The notes below the pieces were generated by a model, which saw only the letters and a list, made by a program, of their open reading frames with translations, ran no database searches and had not been told where the DNA came from. From NCBI RefSeq assembly GCF_017051705.1, contig NZ_JAFIDJ010000002.1, positions 888,384 to 952,383 on the forward strand: a stretch of 64,000 nucleotides of DNA. The letters run 5' to 3'. This stretch comes from Algoriphagus lutimaris (GTDB lineage: Bacteria; Bacteroidota; Bacteroidia; Cytophagales; Cyclobacteriaceae). Below, in pieces: positions 1 to 9,319 of this stretch. A program made the translations under genes and the position numbers. Positions within the stretch are counted from its first letter, which is position 1; each line of letters opens with the position of its first letter.

Positions 1-85
1 TCCCAAGGAACCCTAGGATAAAAAAAATACCAGTAGCAAATATAAAGCCATTAAAAACCCTTTTCCCGTCAGCAATTTTATTCAT
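1..85 (-). CDS. Partial membrane protein, cut by window edge
   Basis: Reading leftward from an ATG at 85-83, the frame stays open to the window edge and gives 28 residues beginning MNKIADGKRVFNGF. A run of hydrophobic residues follows (about residues 13-28), which looks like a first transmembrane segment or signal anchor. Too little is visible to name a family. The next gene on the same strand ends after the 182-bp gap to its right, so this could be the last gene of that transcript or a separate unit. Confidence 0.4.
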   Translation of the reverse strand, partial: MNKIADGKRVFNGFIFATGIFFILGFLG

Positions 86-267
86 AAATAACCCTTTATT
101 TGACTTTGTTCCAACGTGAAACCAATGGCTCTAAGCTTCTTGCGTTTGTGAAGTTCCGGAATTTAAACTCAGGCAAATGGCTTTTTAAACTAAATAGAAG
201 AAGTCAATTTTAACTTTACAAAGCGATAAATAAAGAAACCAAGATGTTGAATTAAGAGTAGTTTCGA

Positions 268-1311
268 TTATAATGTAAGCCCTCTGAGATAGTTTTTACC
301 TTTCCATCCAAATCTATAACCTACGCCTGCTACAATCTGCTCTCTACTGCCCAAAAAGGTGTATATCGCATTAAATTGAAAACGATGATTAAGTTGATAG
401 TTAGCGCCAACGGTCATACTAACAGGATAATACAATCTCTTTGTAAAATCATAATAAATACTAAGCGGATCTTCACTCCTTAAAAAGTTTGAGAACCCAT
501 CATAAATACCTTCATATAACTCTCTTTGTTGATCATCGAGATCACCATACCATTCGTCCAATTTATCTGCAGCTTCTAATTTTCCCTCTGGTGTGATCCC
601 AACTAATTTTTCCAAATTGGCAGATCCATTGCTCTTAGGATTCAAACCTATATATTGGGCTCCGACCAGCAACACAAGATTCTGTTGGGGCTTTCCTCTA
701 AATCTAAGCATATAGCCAACTCTTCCATCAACAACGGTAGATTTTGATGGTCTATCTAGACTGGGGACAAAAGTCCAAGCTTGGACATAGTTAGCTGCCA
801 TTACCAAAGGTCCCACACCACCTGCGGCTACAGTACCCCAGCCAATAGTGTTTCCTGAATTTTCTGTTTGAAATTGTAAAGAAAACGGAAGCCCCATATC
901 CACATTCGTTTTAGACTCTATATGACCGGCTATAGCGAAAAAATTGATAAAAGGAAGAACATAAAAATCATACCGGGCTACAATTGCATTTACGCTGGCA
1001 TCAATAGATCTAAAACGTGCGAGACCATCCACATTTACCATCTTATCTGGGGCAAAACCGACTTTGAGATCATCCAGAATTAAGTTCTGTGTGGAATAAC
1101 CATAAGATATCGACACCCCATTTGGATAAGGAAGATCAAAACCCAACTCCCTCAATTTTGCTCCCATCACCGGGAATCGCCAAGGATAATTTGAAGTTTT
1201 TATACTATCTCTATATTTTTCATAAACTTCATCCAAACTCAAGTTTCCAATTTGACTAAAAGCTGATGTCCCAAACAAAATAAAAACTACTACTAATGTT
1301 AACTTCTTCAT
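268..1311 (-). CDS. Secreted beta-barrel outer-membrane protein
   Basis: A 347-residue protein with a clear signal peptide (MKKLTLVVVFILFGTSAFSQ, cut near residue 19). The rest is rich in alternating hydrophobic/aromatic strands such as VSISYGYSTQNLIL, VGYMLRFRG and the C-terminal EQIVAGVGYRFGWKG, which is typical of Bacteroidota outer-membrane barrels. A more polar helical stretch (about residues 225-275) interrupts the strand pattern and may be a plug or an extracellular loop. I do not recognise a named family. The start lies only 4 bases after the stop of the repeat lipoprotein upstream, so the two are probably co-transcribed and may act together in the outer membrane. Barrel topology is an inference from composition. 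Confidence 0.7.
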   Translation of the reverse strand: MKKLTLVVVFILFGTSAFSQIGNLSLDEVYEKYRDSIKTSNYPWRFPVMGAKLRELGFDLPYPNGVSISYGYSTQNLILDDLKVGFAPDKMVNVDGLARFRSIDASVNAIVARYDFYVLPFINFFAIAGHIESKTNVDMGLPFSLQFQTENSGNTIGWGTVAAGGVGPLVMAANYVQAWTFVPSLDRPSKSTVVDGRVGYMLRFRGKPQQNLVLLVGAQYIGLNPKSNGSANLEKLVGITPEGKLEAADKLDEWYGDLDDQQRELYEGIYDGFSNFLRSEDPLSIYYDFTKRLYYPVSMTVGANYQLNHRFQFNAIYTFLGSREQIVAGVGYRFGWKGKNYLRGLTL

Positions 1312-1315
1312 AAGA

Positions 1316-3265
1316 CTATTTATGGCTTAGTACTATTGTTGCTTCTTTAAAATTATTTGCAATCTGGACTTGCTCCCACAAATTATTATAGATCAAAAGA
1401 GCAATGATTGCAGATACTCTCTTTTCAGTGATTACATCCTCGAAGATTCCACTGGCTACCACCGCATTGATCAATTTTTGGGAAAGATCTTTTGCATCGA
1501 TAGCATTGATTGATTGAAGAACAGGAAGAAGAATTGCAGTTATATTTTCTTCGTTTATGGTATCTTTTATTATATCAAGAGATAAAATGCCTTTGGCAAT
1601 ATATCTGGCTAATGCCTCGGCATTGATGTTTGCAATGAAATCAATAGCAGGTTGTATTAAGAGTTTAATTGACTCTTCGGTTACATTTTCTTTAATAAAT
1701 TTATTGAGTGCCTGCGCGATTTTAAAGGATACCAACTCTGGATTAATATTGTCCAAAATGGGGCTTAAAAGGTTTGACAAATAATCGATTATTTGCGGAG
1801 ACACGTTATCTACCAAGTTCACTAACCAAGCTGAAATAGTCGATCCAACAAGCTCTGGATCCAACTGTTGTAATGCATTGATTGCAGAGACAAATACAGA
1901 ATTGATATTTTCAGTATTTAAAAATCCAGAAATCACCAATTTTCCCACTTCTGCAGCTGCTTTCTCTGCTCCACCTGCTAGGCTTATAACGGGCTTCGCT
2001 GCAATGAAAATAGCCTTGATTTGCTGTTCTATTTTTTCATAGTCTGGAGAAAGATTTAAATCCGGAAACTCTTCATTGATTTTTCCAATGAGCTGCTCAA
2101 GAGCTGCTGTTGTCTCCTTTGCCAATTGGCCCATTTGAAGAATGGATGTGTTTTCTATTTTAGAGGTAAAAGGAAGAAATAGTTCTTTGAAATTTTCCTC
2201 ATTAATCCAGACTTTCTCTACGATCGATGTAAGCGTATCTGAGATCACCTTGACTTGTTCATCATCTAATTTCGTGAATTTTTCCCAAGCTCCGGCGATA
2301 AGTACTTTGACATTTTCTTCATTGAAAATCTTTAAAAATTCATTTACAACAAGAGTAGAAATTGCCTTAGCACTTTCGTCAGGATTAGTGGATAATTCAT
2401 TCAAGAATGGCAGAACCAAATTATAAATATTTTCTGTAGAAAGGCCTTTATTAATGGCTTCAGCAACTTCCGAGGCAATTTTACTTGCCACTAAGTCCGG
2501 ATCGATATTGGTTATTTTTTCCAATTCCGGTCTTATCAAATCTGTTAATTTACCTTCCCAGTCAATAGCCCCCAAAGAATCAATTATCTTTCCAGCCAAA
2601 AGCTCGGCTGCTTCCTCAGGGTCAAAATCAGTGATTGATTCCAATTCCCCAGCCAAAGCCGAAACAACCAAGTCATTGATCAGCTTTTGGATCTTCTGGT
2701 TATTAAAAAGTAAATCCGCAACTAAATCTCCTAATTTATTTGGCGTTCTGTTAGCAACGGCACTGACCAATTTATCGTTGATATCCCGAATCAATGCACT
2801 TGCATCATCAGCTGTCACCGTCATCGAAAGCGTGTTTTCAGGCTCATTATATAAGTACCGATAATTTAATTTAACTTTTTCCGTTTTTATTTGAACTGTT
2901 CTATCGTTAAATACAAAATAGGAGGCAATACTATCACCCAATACGTCTATTGGCCCATTTGATGTAACCAAATTCCCCTCTGAATCAAAAATGACCGAGT
3001 AATCCCTCATATCCGACGCATCAAACACCATGTCATCTAAATCATAAATTCCAGATTTCATGACATCTTCACCCAATCCAAATAAAATTGGTGCTGGGAT
3101 ATCTGAACTCCTCACTTTTACAGTAAAATCCTCTAACTTCCACACGTTGGACTGAAGCAGATTATTGGTTTGGTCTACAGCTTTAATTATGGGGTCCAAA
3201 GGTTGTTCACATGCGAAAACCATCCCTAGAATTAGCAAAAAGCTTAATATTTTTTTCATTTTCAT
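1316..3265 (-). CDS. Lipoprotein with degenerate helical repeats
   Basis: A 649-residue protein. Residues 1-19 form a lipoprotein signal ending in FAC, with lipidated Cys19, so it should sit in a membrane facing the periplasm or surface. Residues 20-160 are mixed beta-like sequence with short motifs such as NVWKLEDFTVKV, as in small Bacteroidota lipoproteins. From about residue 175 to the end it is almost all alpha-helical and made of loosely repeated units of about 42 residues. Each begins with a pattern like NEENI or TEESI, followed by a hydrophobic helix, a P-x-L-x-x-I turn and an IA-rich helix. I count about eight copies, some imperfect. No known family is recognised. The beta-barrel gene follows 4 bases downstream. 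Confidence 0.7.
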   Translation of the reverse strand: MKMKKILSFLLILGMVFACEQPLDPIIKAVDQTNNLLQSNVWKLEDFTVKVRSSDIPAPILFGLGEDVMKSGIYDLDDMVFDASDMRDYSVIFDSEGNLVTSNGPIDVLGDSIASYFVFNDRTVQIKTEKVKLNYRYLYNEPENTLSMTVTADDASALIRDINDKLVSAVANRTPNKLGDLVADLLFNNQKIQKLINDLVVSALAGELESITDFDPEEAAELLAGKIIDSLGAIDWEGKLTDLIRPELEKITNIDPDLVASKIASEVAEAINKGLSTENIYNLVLPFLNELSTNPDESAKAISTLVVNEFLKIFNEENVKVLIAGAWEKFTKLDDEQVKVISDTLTSIVEKVWINEENFKELFLPFTSKIENTSILQMGQLAKETTAALEQLIGKINEEFPDLNLSPDYEKIEQQIKAIFIAAKPVISLAGGAEKAAAEVGKLVISGFLNTENINSVFVSAINALQQLDPELVGSTISAWLVNLVDNVSPQIIDYLSNLLSPILDNINPELVSFKIAQALNKFIKENVTEESIKLLIQPAIDFIANINAEALARYIAKGILSLDIIKDTINEENITAILLPVLQSINAIDAKDLSQKLINAVVASGIFEDVITEKRVSAIIALLIYNNLWEQVQIANNFKEATIVLSHK

Positions 3266-3793
3266 AAAGACATCATTTCAATTGGTAGCTACCAAAACCT
3301 TAATGAGAAAAAGAAGATATTCTACATTACTGAATATAATTCTAATTACTTTCTTTTCATTTTTAAATTCTTCCAATCTATCCTAGTGCTTCAATAAAAA
3401 GAACTCTCTGCTATGAAGGAACTGATATTTAGGTTTGGAAAATTATTGATTTAATATGCAAAATTAAGTAAATAAGCAAGGATGAGGCCTACTACTAAAG
3501 TCGTAGAAAAGTAGGTTTTTTGCCATAAAAAATGGGGGTTTATTCATGAAATATAAATCCTTTGATTTTTAAGAATTTAATCAAAACCGAGTTTCTATAT
3601 TCATTGTTTCTTATTTCTTGAGAGAAGGAATAATTAGAATACAATATTAATTTCAAAACCGTTATATATTTTTAATTCTAAATAGCTTGACAACATCAAA
3701 TTGTTTGTCAATGGTTTATAGAATTTTAAAATTAATATTTTAGAAAAGACTCCATTCCAATAAAACATAAAGATGTTTTTAATTAATGACTCT
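3266..3793. other. Gene-free AT-rich stretch with one hairpin
   Basis: No convincing coding frame on either strand; the short open frames here have no family resemblance. The only structure seen is a plus-strand hairpin at 3488-3515 followed by six T (see the terminator entry). The left end must contain the promoter of the repeat lipoprotein, but no good TTG-N19-TAnnTTTG match was found. Confidence 0.6.
3488..3521 (+). terminator. Terminator-like hairpin without an obvious gene
   Basis: CCTACT at 3488-3493 pairs with AGTAGG at 3510-3515, and TTTTTT follows. The 16-base loop can form a smaller inner stem. The T-run is on the plus strand, but no plus-strand gene is seen upstream. It may end a small RNA or may be chance. 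Confidence 0.3.
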
Positions 3794-4810
3794 TTACGCT
3801 CTAATAAAGCCCTGAATTACGTTCTTTTTTCTTCCCCCAATAATTACCACTCCCTTTCCCAGCATCTTTCGGTCTAGTAAATTCTGCAAAGCTTCCGGTA
3901 CTTCTTTTAATGAATACCTCCTACTAATGTGCTGTTGAATTTTTCCCTCTTTTATCCATTGAACCAACTGAGAAATATTCTCAAAATTCTGTTTTTGCTC
4001 AAGTTTCGAAAATTGGCTCCAAAACACACCTATAATTGAACACCCTTTTAATAAAGGAAGATTCATCGGAATTCTAGGGATTTCCCCATTGGCAAACCCT
4101 ACGACAAGATAACGTCCTTTCCATGCTATTCCCCTCAAAGCTTTTTCCATAAAATCACCTCCAACTGGATCATAAATTACATCAACTCCTCTCCCATCAG
4201 TCAGCTCAAGGATTCGGGTTTTTAGATCTTCGCTTGTGTACTTAATCGTTTCTGAAGCTCCCTTTTCGCGGCATAGCTCAAGCTTCTCATTTGTCGAGGC
4301 AGCAGCAATTACTCTGGCACCCATTAGTTTCCCCAACTCCACCGCAGCCAGTCCCACTCCTCCTGCTGCGCCCAATACCAAAAGACTTTCTCCCGATAAT
4401 AACTTTGCACGATCCTTCAAGGCATGGTAAGATGTCGCATAAGTATATAATGTAGAAGCAGCCGTCTCAGAAGATAAACCCGAGGGTATTGCGAAAACGC
4501 GATCTCTATCCACTACCACTTTCTCAGCAAATCCACCCCAGCCGCAAAGTGCAAGAATTGTTTGTCCAACCTGGAATTGCGTGACATCTTTACCGATTTC
4601 TATCACTTTACCAACGACTTCTCCTCCAGGTGAAAAAGGCAAGTCTGGCTTAAACTGATACTTATTTTGGATCAGCAGCAGATCTGGAAAATTCACACCA
4701 CATGCATCCACCTCTATTAAAACTTGGTTTTCCCCAACAATTGGGTCTGGCACTTCTCTTAATTTCAAAAGATCAGGTCCTCCAAATTGCTCACAAAGAA
4801 TCGCTTTCAT
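3794..4810 (-). CDS. NADPH:quinone oxidoreductase-like zinc-type dehydrogenase
   Basis: 338 residues, the usual length for the quinone oxidoreductase branch of the medium-chain dehydrogenase family. The N-terminal GroES-like domain carries VDACGVNFPDLLLIQNKY and the PGGEVVGKVIEIG motif. The Rossmann domain has LGAAGGVGLAAVELGKLMGA (NADPH-binding GxxGGVG) and VIYDPVGG. The cysteine-rich structural zinc loop of alcohol dehydrogenases is missing, so a zinc-free NADPH-dependent reductase of quinones or enones is the best reading; the substrate cannot be told. It stands alone, divergent from the M20 dipeptidase. Confidence 0.85.
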   Translation of the reverse strand: MKAILCEQFGGPDLLKLREVPDPIVGENQVLIEVDACGVNFPDLLLIQNKYQFKPDLPFSPGGEVVGKVIEIGKDVTQFQVGQTILALCGWGGFAEKVVVDRDRVFAIPSGLSSETAASTLYTYATSYHALKDRAKLLSGESLLVLGAAGGVGLAAVELGKLMGARVIAAASTNEKLELCREKGASETIKYTSEDLKTRILELTDGRGVDVIYDPVGGDFMEKALRGIAWKGRYLVVGFANGEIPRIPMNLPLLKGCSIIGVFWSQFSKLEQKQNFENISQLVQWIKEGKIQQHISRRYSLKEVPEALQNLLDRKMLGKGVVIIGGRKKNVIQGFIRA

Positions 4811-4914
4811 TCGTTTTTATAGAATTTCATAAAGAAGAAAAGTAGTATTTAAAGTAGGCAATTCCTCATTAAAAGGATAATTTTGAGCTTTGTATAACCC
4901 AATTATAAACTTCT

Positions 4915-6303
4915 ATGGCAGTTTCAGATTTTATCCAGAATAATAAAGACCGTTTTTTAAATGAACTATTAGACTTATTGAGAATTCCATCCGTCAGTGC
5001 AGATCCTAAATTCAAAAATGATGTTTTTGCCGCAGCTGAATTTGTGAAGGAAAGCTTAATCAAAGCCGGAGCTGATACTGCAGAAATATGTGAGACCAAA
5101 GGGTATCCGATTGTCTATGGAGAAAAGGTCATAAACCCGGAATTCCCTACCGTATTGGTTTATGGGCATTATGATGTTCAACCTGCAGATCCATACGAAT
5201 TATGGGATTCTCCTCCATTTGAGCCAGTTATCAAAAAGACAGAAGAGCATCCACAAGGAGCAATTTTTGCTAGGGGTTCGGCCGATGATAAAGGACAATT
5301 CTACATGCATATAAAAGCTCTTGAAGCCATGATGGCTTCTGGAGATTTACCATGTAATGTGAAGTTTATGATTGAAGGAGAAGAAGAAGTCGGATCGGAT
5401 AACCTGGACAAATTTGTTATTGAAAATAAAGAGAAATTAAAAGCTGATGTCATTTTGATTTCAGACACTCATATGATCAGCATGAAAGACCCTTCCATTA
5501 CGGTAGGACTTCGTGGCATGGCTTATATGGAAGTGGAAGTGACTGGAGCAAATAGGGACTTACACTCTGGAACCTATGGTGGAGCAGTAGCCAACCCAAT
5601 CAATGTACTATGCGATATGATTTCTTCCATGAAGGATGAAAATGATCACATCACCATTCCAGGATTTTACGATAAAGTTGCAGATTTAACAGCAGAACAA
5701 AGAGCCAGGCTTAATGAAGCTCCTTTTGACCTCGATGAATACAAGAAGAAACTAAAAATAGCCGACGTTCAAGGTGAAAAAGGATATACAACCATTGAAC
5801 GAGTGGGTATCAGACCAACTTTAGATGTCAATGGTATTTGGGGAGGATATATTGGAGAAGGTGCAAAAACCGTGTTGCCATCCAAAGCCTCTGCAAAGAT
5901 TTCCATGCGATTGGTTCCAGATCAAGATTGGCATGAAATCTCTGAGCTTTTCGAAAACTATTTCAGGTCTATCGCTCCAAAATCAGTAACTGTCAAGGTA
6001 ATCCCACATCATGGAGGGTCTCCAGCTGTGGTTTCTGATAGCTCGATTGGATACCAAGCAGCAGAAAAAGCCATGGAGGAGACTTTTGGAAAAAGACCTA
6101 TTCCTACTAGAGAAGGCGGTTCTATCCCTATTGTCGCATTGTTTCAAAAAGAGCTGGAAACCGATCCAATTTTATTTGGTTTTGGTTTGGATACCGATGC
6201 ATTACACTCACCCAATGAACACTATGGGGTTGCCAATTATTTTATTGGAATTGAAACTATTGCGGCTTTCTTCAAACATTTCAAAACTTTAAGTAGTCAG
6301 TAA
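4915..6303 (+). CDS. M20 family dipeptidase
   Basis: 462-residue zinc peptidase of family M20, close to the CNDP/beta-Ala-Xaa dipeptidase branch. The metal-site motifs are visible: YGHYDVQPADP (first His and the Asp of HYD), GSADDKGQ (bridging Asp), EGEEEVGS (catalytic Glu plus metal Glu), and a C-terminal HSPNEHY His. The lid/dimerisation domain lies between about residues 200 and 350 (RDLHSGTYGG, then ERVGIRPTLDVNGIWGGY). There is no signal peptide, so it should be cytosolic and cleave dipeptides. The start follows a TAATTTTG -7-like element at 4878-4885 without a clear -33 box. The dsbD gene follows after 54 bases and is probably co-transcribed. Confidence 0.9.
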   Translation: MAVSDFIQNNKDRFLNELLDLLRIPSVSADPKFKNDVFAAAEFVKESLIKAGADTAEICETKGYPIVYGEKVINPEFPTVLVYGHYDVQPADPYELWDSPPFEPVIKKTEEHPQGAIFARGSADDKGQFYMHIKALEAMMASGDLPCNVKFMIEGEEEVGSDNLDKFVIENKEKLKADVILISDTHMISMKDPSITVGLRGMAYMEVEVTGANRDLHSGTYGGAVANPINVLCDMISSMKDENDHITIPGFYDKVADLTAEQRARLNEAPFDLDEYKKKLKIADVQGEKGYTTIERVGIRPTLDVNGIWGGYIGEGAKTVLPSKASAKISMRLVPDQDWHEISELFENYFRSIAPKSVTVKVIPHHGGSPAVVSDSSIGYQAAEKAMEETFGKRPIPTREGGSIPIVALFQKELETDPILFGFGLDTDALHSPNEHYGVANYFIGIETIAAFFKHFKTLSSQ

Positions 6304-6357
6304 TTCAGGAACTTATTGCACTTCAATTTCCTTTCGAATACAATCATCCTTGAATAC

Positions 6358-8424
6358 ATGAAAATCAACAGATTTCTTCAGGTAGCTGTAGCAATTATCT
6401 TATTCCTGAGTCTAGGCTCCCTTTCGGAAGCTCAGATTGTATCTCCCCCAAGTTGGAGTATTAGTTTGGAGCCTAATAAAACCCTTGTGGGCGAGGAATC
6501 TACGCTAGTATTTGAAGCTCAGATACCTATAGGCTGGTATGTTTACTCCAATGATTTTGATCCAGACTTAGGACCCAATTTGACCACCCTCGTTTTAGAA
6601 GAATCTGCAGATTATACGCTCTCAGGTTCTCTGACGCCTATTAATCCTAAAGAAAAGTTTGATCCTATCTGGAAAGGGGATGTCACGTATTTCATGGGAA
6701 AAGGAAGGTTTGAGCAAAAGTTTATTGCGAATTCCGAATCTGGAACCATTAAAGGCTATTTGGAATACCAAATGTGCTCAGATGTCACCGGCCAATGTAT
6801 CAACTATGAAGAAGATTTTGAAATTTCCTTCAATGCAGTCTCAGGAAGTAGCAGTGTAAATTCCGATGCAGCAGGTGAAGAACAGGCCGAATTAGATAGC
6901 CCATTTGATGTGGTAGAATCTGAATCTCCCTCTACAGATGCAGATGAGCAACAAGTCTCCACATTTACCACAGAAACTTCGGATTCAAGTGAGTCCTTAG
7001 TAGGTTTTATGGTGTTGGCATTCTTAGCAGGCTTGGCAGCATTGCTTACGCCTTGCGTGTTTCCCATGATCCCCATGACCGTCACCTTCTTTACTGGAAG
7101 GTCAAAATCCAAGGCAGCGGGAATCCGACAGGCCTTTATTTATGGACTTTCCATTATCGCAATTTATACCGTAGCCGGAACGGCAGTGGCCGCAATCCAA
7201 GGACCGGAATTTGCAAATTGGTTGGCAACCCACTGGGTACCCAACCTCTTCTTTTTCGGGGTTTTCATCTTCTTTGCCTTGGCTTTCTTAGGATTATTTG
7301 AAATAAATCTTCCATCCAGTTTTGTTAATAAAGTAGATGCCAAAGCTGAAAAAGGAGGCCTGGCCGGAGTATTCTTCATGGCCTTTACCTTAGTATTGGT
7401 TTCCTTTTCCTGTACAGGACCCATCGTCGGATCCATTTTGATTTCCTCCGCTGGAGGAGAACTTATCAAGCCGATTTTGGGAATGTTTGCGTTCTCAATG
7501 GCATTTGCAATTCCATTTACCTTATTCGCCATATTTCCAGAGTGGATGAAATCCCTACCAAAATCCGGAGGTTGGCTGAATTCAGTGAAAGTAGTATTGG
7601 GATTTTTGGAGTTGGCTTTGGCCTTCAAGTTCCTTTCCATAGCAGACCTGGTTTACCATTGGGGAATTTTGGATCGTGATATATTCTTGATCATCTGGAT
7701 TGTCATCTTTGGGGCAATGGGACTTTACTTACTAGGAAAAATCCGATTGCCACATGATTCTCCATTGGAAACTATTGGGGTACCAAGACTACTATTAGCT
7801 TTGATTACCTTCATGTTTGTGGTGTACATGATCCCTGGCTTATTTGGAGCTCCGCTGAAATTATTAAGCGGTTACCTTCCCCCAATGACTACTCAAAACT
7901 TCTCCATAGCTTCAGTGCCAGGATTAGAGTCAGAAAGACCCGTTTCTGACGAAACAATCCTCTATTCTGATATTTTGGAAATCCCTTACGGTATCCATGG
8001 CTACTTTGATTATGATCAAGCCATGGCAGCGGCCAAAAAAGCAGGGAAGCCCTTATTGATTGACTTTACTGGGCATGGCTGTGTCAACTGTCGTAAGATG
8101 GAAGAAAATGTTTGGGTAGATCCTGCTGTACTAACCCGACTTCAACAAGATTTTGTCATGGCCGCTTTGTACATTGATGAGAGACTGGAACTTCCAGAAA
8201 GTGAATGGTATACCTCTAAATACGATGGAAAGGTCAAAAAGACTTTAGGTAAGCAAAATGCGGATTTTCAGATCACTGAGTTTAATAATAATGCGCAACC
8301 TTATTATGTGATCTTGGACCACAATGGAGCACTTTTAGCAAAACCTCATTCTTATGATACCGATATCTCCAACTTTGTGGAATTTCTGGATGGGGCAAAG
8401 AAAGAATTTGAAAAGAGAAAGTAA
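6358..8424 (+). CDS. dsbD: Thiol:disulfide interchange protein DsbD
   Basis: 688 residues from the ATG at 6358. An upstream TTG at 6316 is in frame, but it would add 14 residues in front of a good signal peptide, so I prefer the ATG. Order of parts: signal peptide (to about residue 26); periplasmic DsbD-alpha-like domain with Cys140 and Cys147; a low-complexity acidic/Ser linker (about 165-215); eight-helix membrane domain with LTPCVFPMIPMTVTFFTG and SFSCTGPIVGS carrying the two membrane cysteines; C-terminal thioredoxin domain with CVNC at 575-578 in DFTGHGCVNCRKME. All six working cysteines are present. It should pass electrons from cytoplasmic thioredoxin to the periplasm for disulfide reduction and cytochrome c maturation, which fits the c-type cytochromes encoded at 44.8 and 50.4 kb. 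Confidence 0.92.
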   Translation: MKINRFLQVAVAIILFLSLGSLSEAQIVSPPSWSISLEPNKTLVGEESTLVFEAQIPIGWYVYSNDFDPDLGPNLTTLVLEESADYTLSGSLTPINPKEKFDPIWKGDVTYFMGKGRFEQKFIANSESGTIKGYLEYQMCSDVTGQCINYEEDFEISFNAVSGSSSVNSDAAGEEQAELDSPFDVVESESPSTDADEQQVSTFTTETSDSSESLVGFMVLAFLAGLAALLTPCVFPMIPMTVTFFTGRSKSKAAGIRQAFIYGLSIIAIYTVAGTAVAAIQGPEFANWLATHWVPNLFFFGVFIFFALAFLGLFEINLPSSFVNKVDAKAEKGGLAGVFFMAFTLVLVSFSCTGPIVGSILISSAGGELIKPILGMFAFSMAFAIPFTLFAIFPEWMKSLPKSGGWLNSVKVVLGFLELALAFKFLSIADLVYHWGILDRDIFLIIWIVIFGAMGLYLLGKIRLPHDSPLETIGVPRLLLALITFMFVVYMIPGLFGAPLKLLSGYLPPMTTQNFSIASVPGLESERPVSDETILYSDILEIPYGIHGYFDYDQAMAAAKKAGKPLLIDFTGHGCVNCRKMEENVWVDPAVLTRLQQDFVMAALYIDERLELPESEWYTSKYDGKVKKTLGKQNADFQITEFNNNAQPYYVILDHNGALLAKPHSYDTDISNFVEFLDGAKKEFEKRK

Positions 8425-8432
8425 TTAAAATG

Positions 8433-8470
8433 AAAAAGCTTCTGGAAACTTTTAATTCCAGAAGCTTTTT
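8433..8470. terminator. Bidirectional intrinsic terminator
   Basis: A perfect 15-bp stem (8433-8447 with 8456-8470) around an 8-base loop. The A-run on one side and T-run on the other let it end both dsbD (plus) and the S1/P1 nuclease gene (minus). Confidence 0.9.
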
Positions 8471-8490
8471 TGAAATCTCTTTTTGAGTAT

Positions 8491-9261
8491 TTAATAAATC
8501 TCCTCCAATACCTGAGCTAATCGTACACTCGCTGCTATTAATCGCTCCTCCACAATATCTCTGGTTTCATATCCATATTCGTAGGAGATCTTTTTATTTT
8601 CTGGAAGATTATAAACCATCGGTCTTAAGCTTACCGCTTCTTTCAACCAATCATCAATGGTAGCTTTTCTATATTGATTTTCCATCTCAGCTGTAATCCT
8701 CCTGCTCAATTCATCTCCAATTTCTGTGTAAGACATCGCCCAACGGTCAATCATTCCGGAATCCCATACCGAATGCAAATTACTTGGTTGGTAAAAATAC
8801 TCCAATTTGACATCGTTGCCTCCCCGATCTTCACCAGTACCAACATGTAAAGGTTGATGAATATCTTCAACAATATGAATCAGCATTTTCAGCTTTTCCG
8901 CTTCTTCCTGAGGACTCAAGTTACCAGCGATCAATTCACTTTTCAATCTAAGAATTGCTTCATAGGCATCACCACCCTCTTCCTGAAGTTCAGGATCATA
9001 CTCTCCAGACTTGCTGGTCAGGTAATGCCAAGAATATGCATAGTTGTAGGATCTGTCAGATTTGATTTCATCCATCCAAGTACCGCTTCTACCCAAGCTC
9101 ATGGGGCCGAGGACCTGCTCTACTTTCTTTCGAGTAGAGTTTTTCAACTGCATATTGGCCATATAGCCGATCAAATAGTGACCAAGTTGTCCCCAGGCGA
9201 AAACCTGTGACCCCATCAATGACATGATCAATGTCAATACAATAGATTTGATGAATTTCAT
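8491..9261 (-). CDS. Secreted S1/P1 zinc nuclease
   Basis: 256 residues. The signal peptide ends in QVFA, so the mature chain begins with Trp23. This is diagnostic for the S1/P1 family, where the N-terminal Trp is a zinc ligand. Further ligands are visible in GQLGHYLIGY, SWHYLTS, HIVEDIHQPLHVG and GGNDVKLEYF...NLHSVWDSGMID. The enzyme should be a periplasmic or exported trinuclear-zinc nuclease acting on single-stranded DNA or RNA, probably for nutrient scavenging. It stands alone between two minus-strand units, with a shared terminator at its 3' side. Confidence 0.92.
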   Translation of the reverse strand: MKFIKSIVLTLIMSLMGSQVFAWGQLGHYLIGYMANMQLKNSTRKKVEQVLGPMSLGRSGTWMDEIKSDRSYNYAYSWHYLTSKSGEYDPELQEEGGDAYEAILRLKSELIAGNLSPQEEAEKLKMLIHIVEDIHQPLHVGTGEDRGGNDVKLEYFYQPSNLHSVWDSGMIDRWAMSYTEIGDELSRRITAEMENQYRKATIDDWLKEAVSLRPMVYNLPENKKISYEYGYETRDIVEERLIAASVRLAQVLEEIY

Positions 9262-9319
9262 AACAATAAAATTAGTCCTAAATCTAAGGGGAAAATAAAA
9301 AGAAGAGGTAAACTGAATA

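Noticed and set aside
2454-2864. 136-codon plus-strand open frame
   Set aside because: Ser-rich shadow of the helical repeat lipoprotein on the other strand.
4878-4885. TAATTTTG promoter of the M20 dipeptidase gene
   Set aside because: The -7 box fits but no TTTG is found 18-21 bases upstream; kept only as a remark.
7164-7640. 158-codon minus-strand open frame
   Set aside because: Lies fully antisense to the membrane domain of dsbD; composition (Lys/Asn/Pro-rich) is a shadow of hydrophobic codons.
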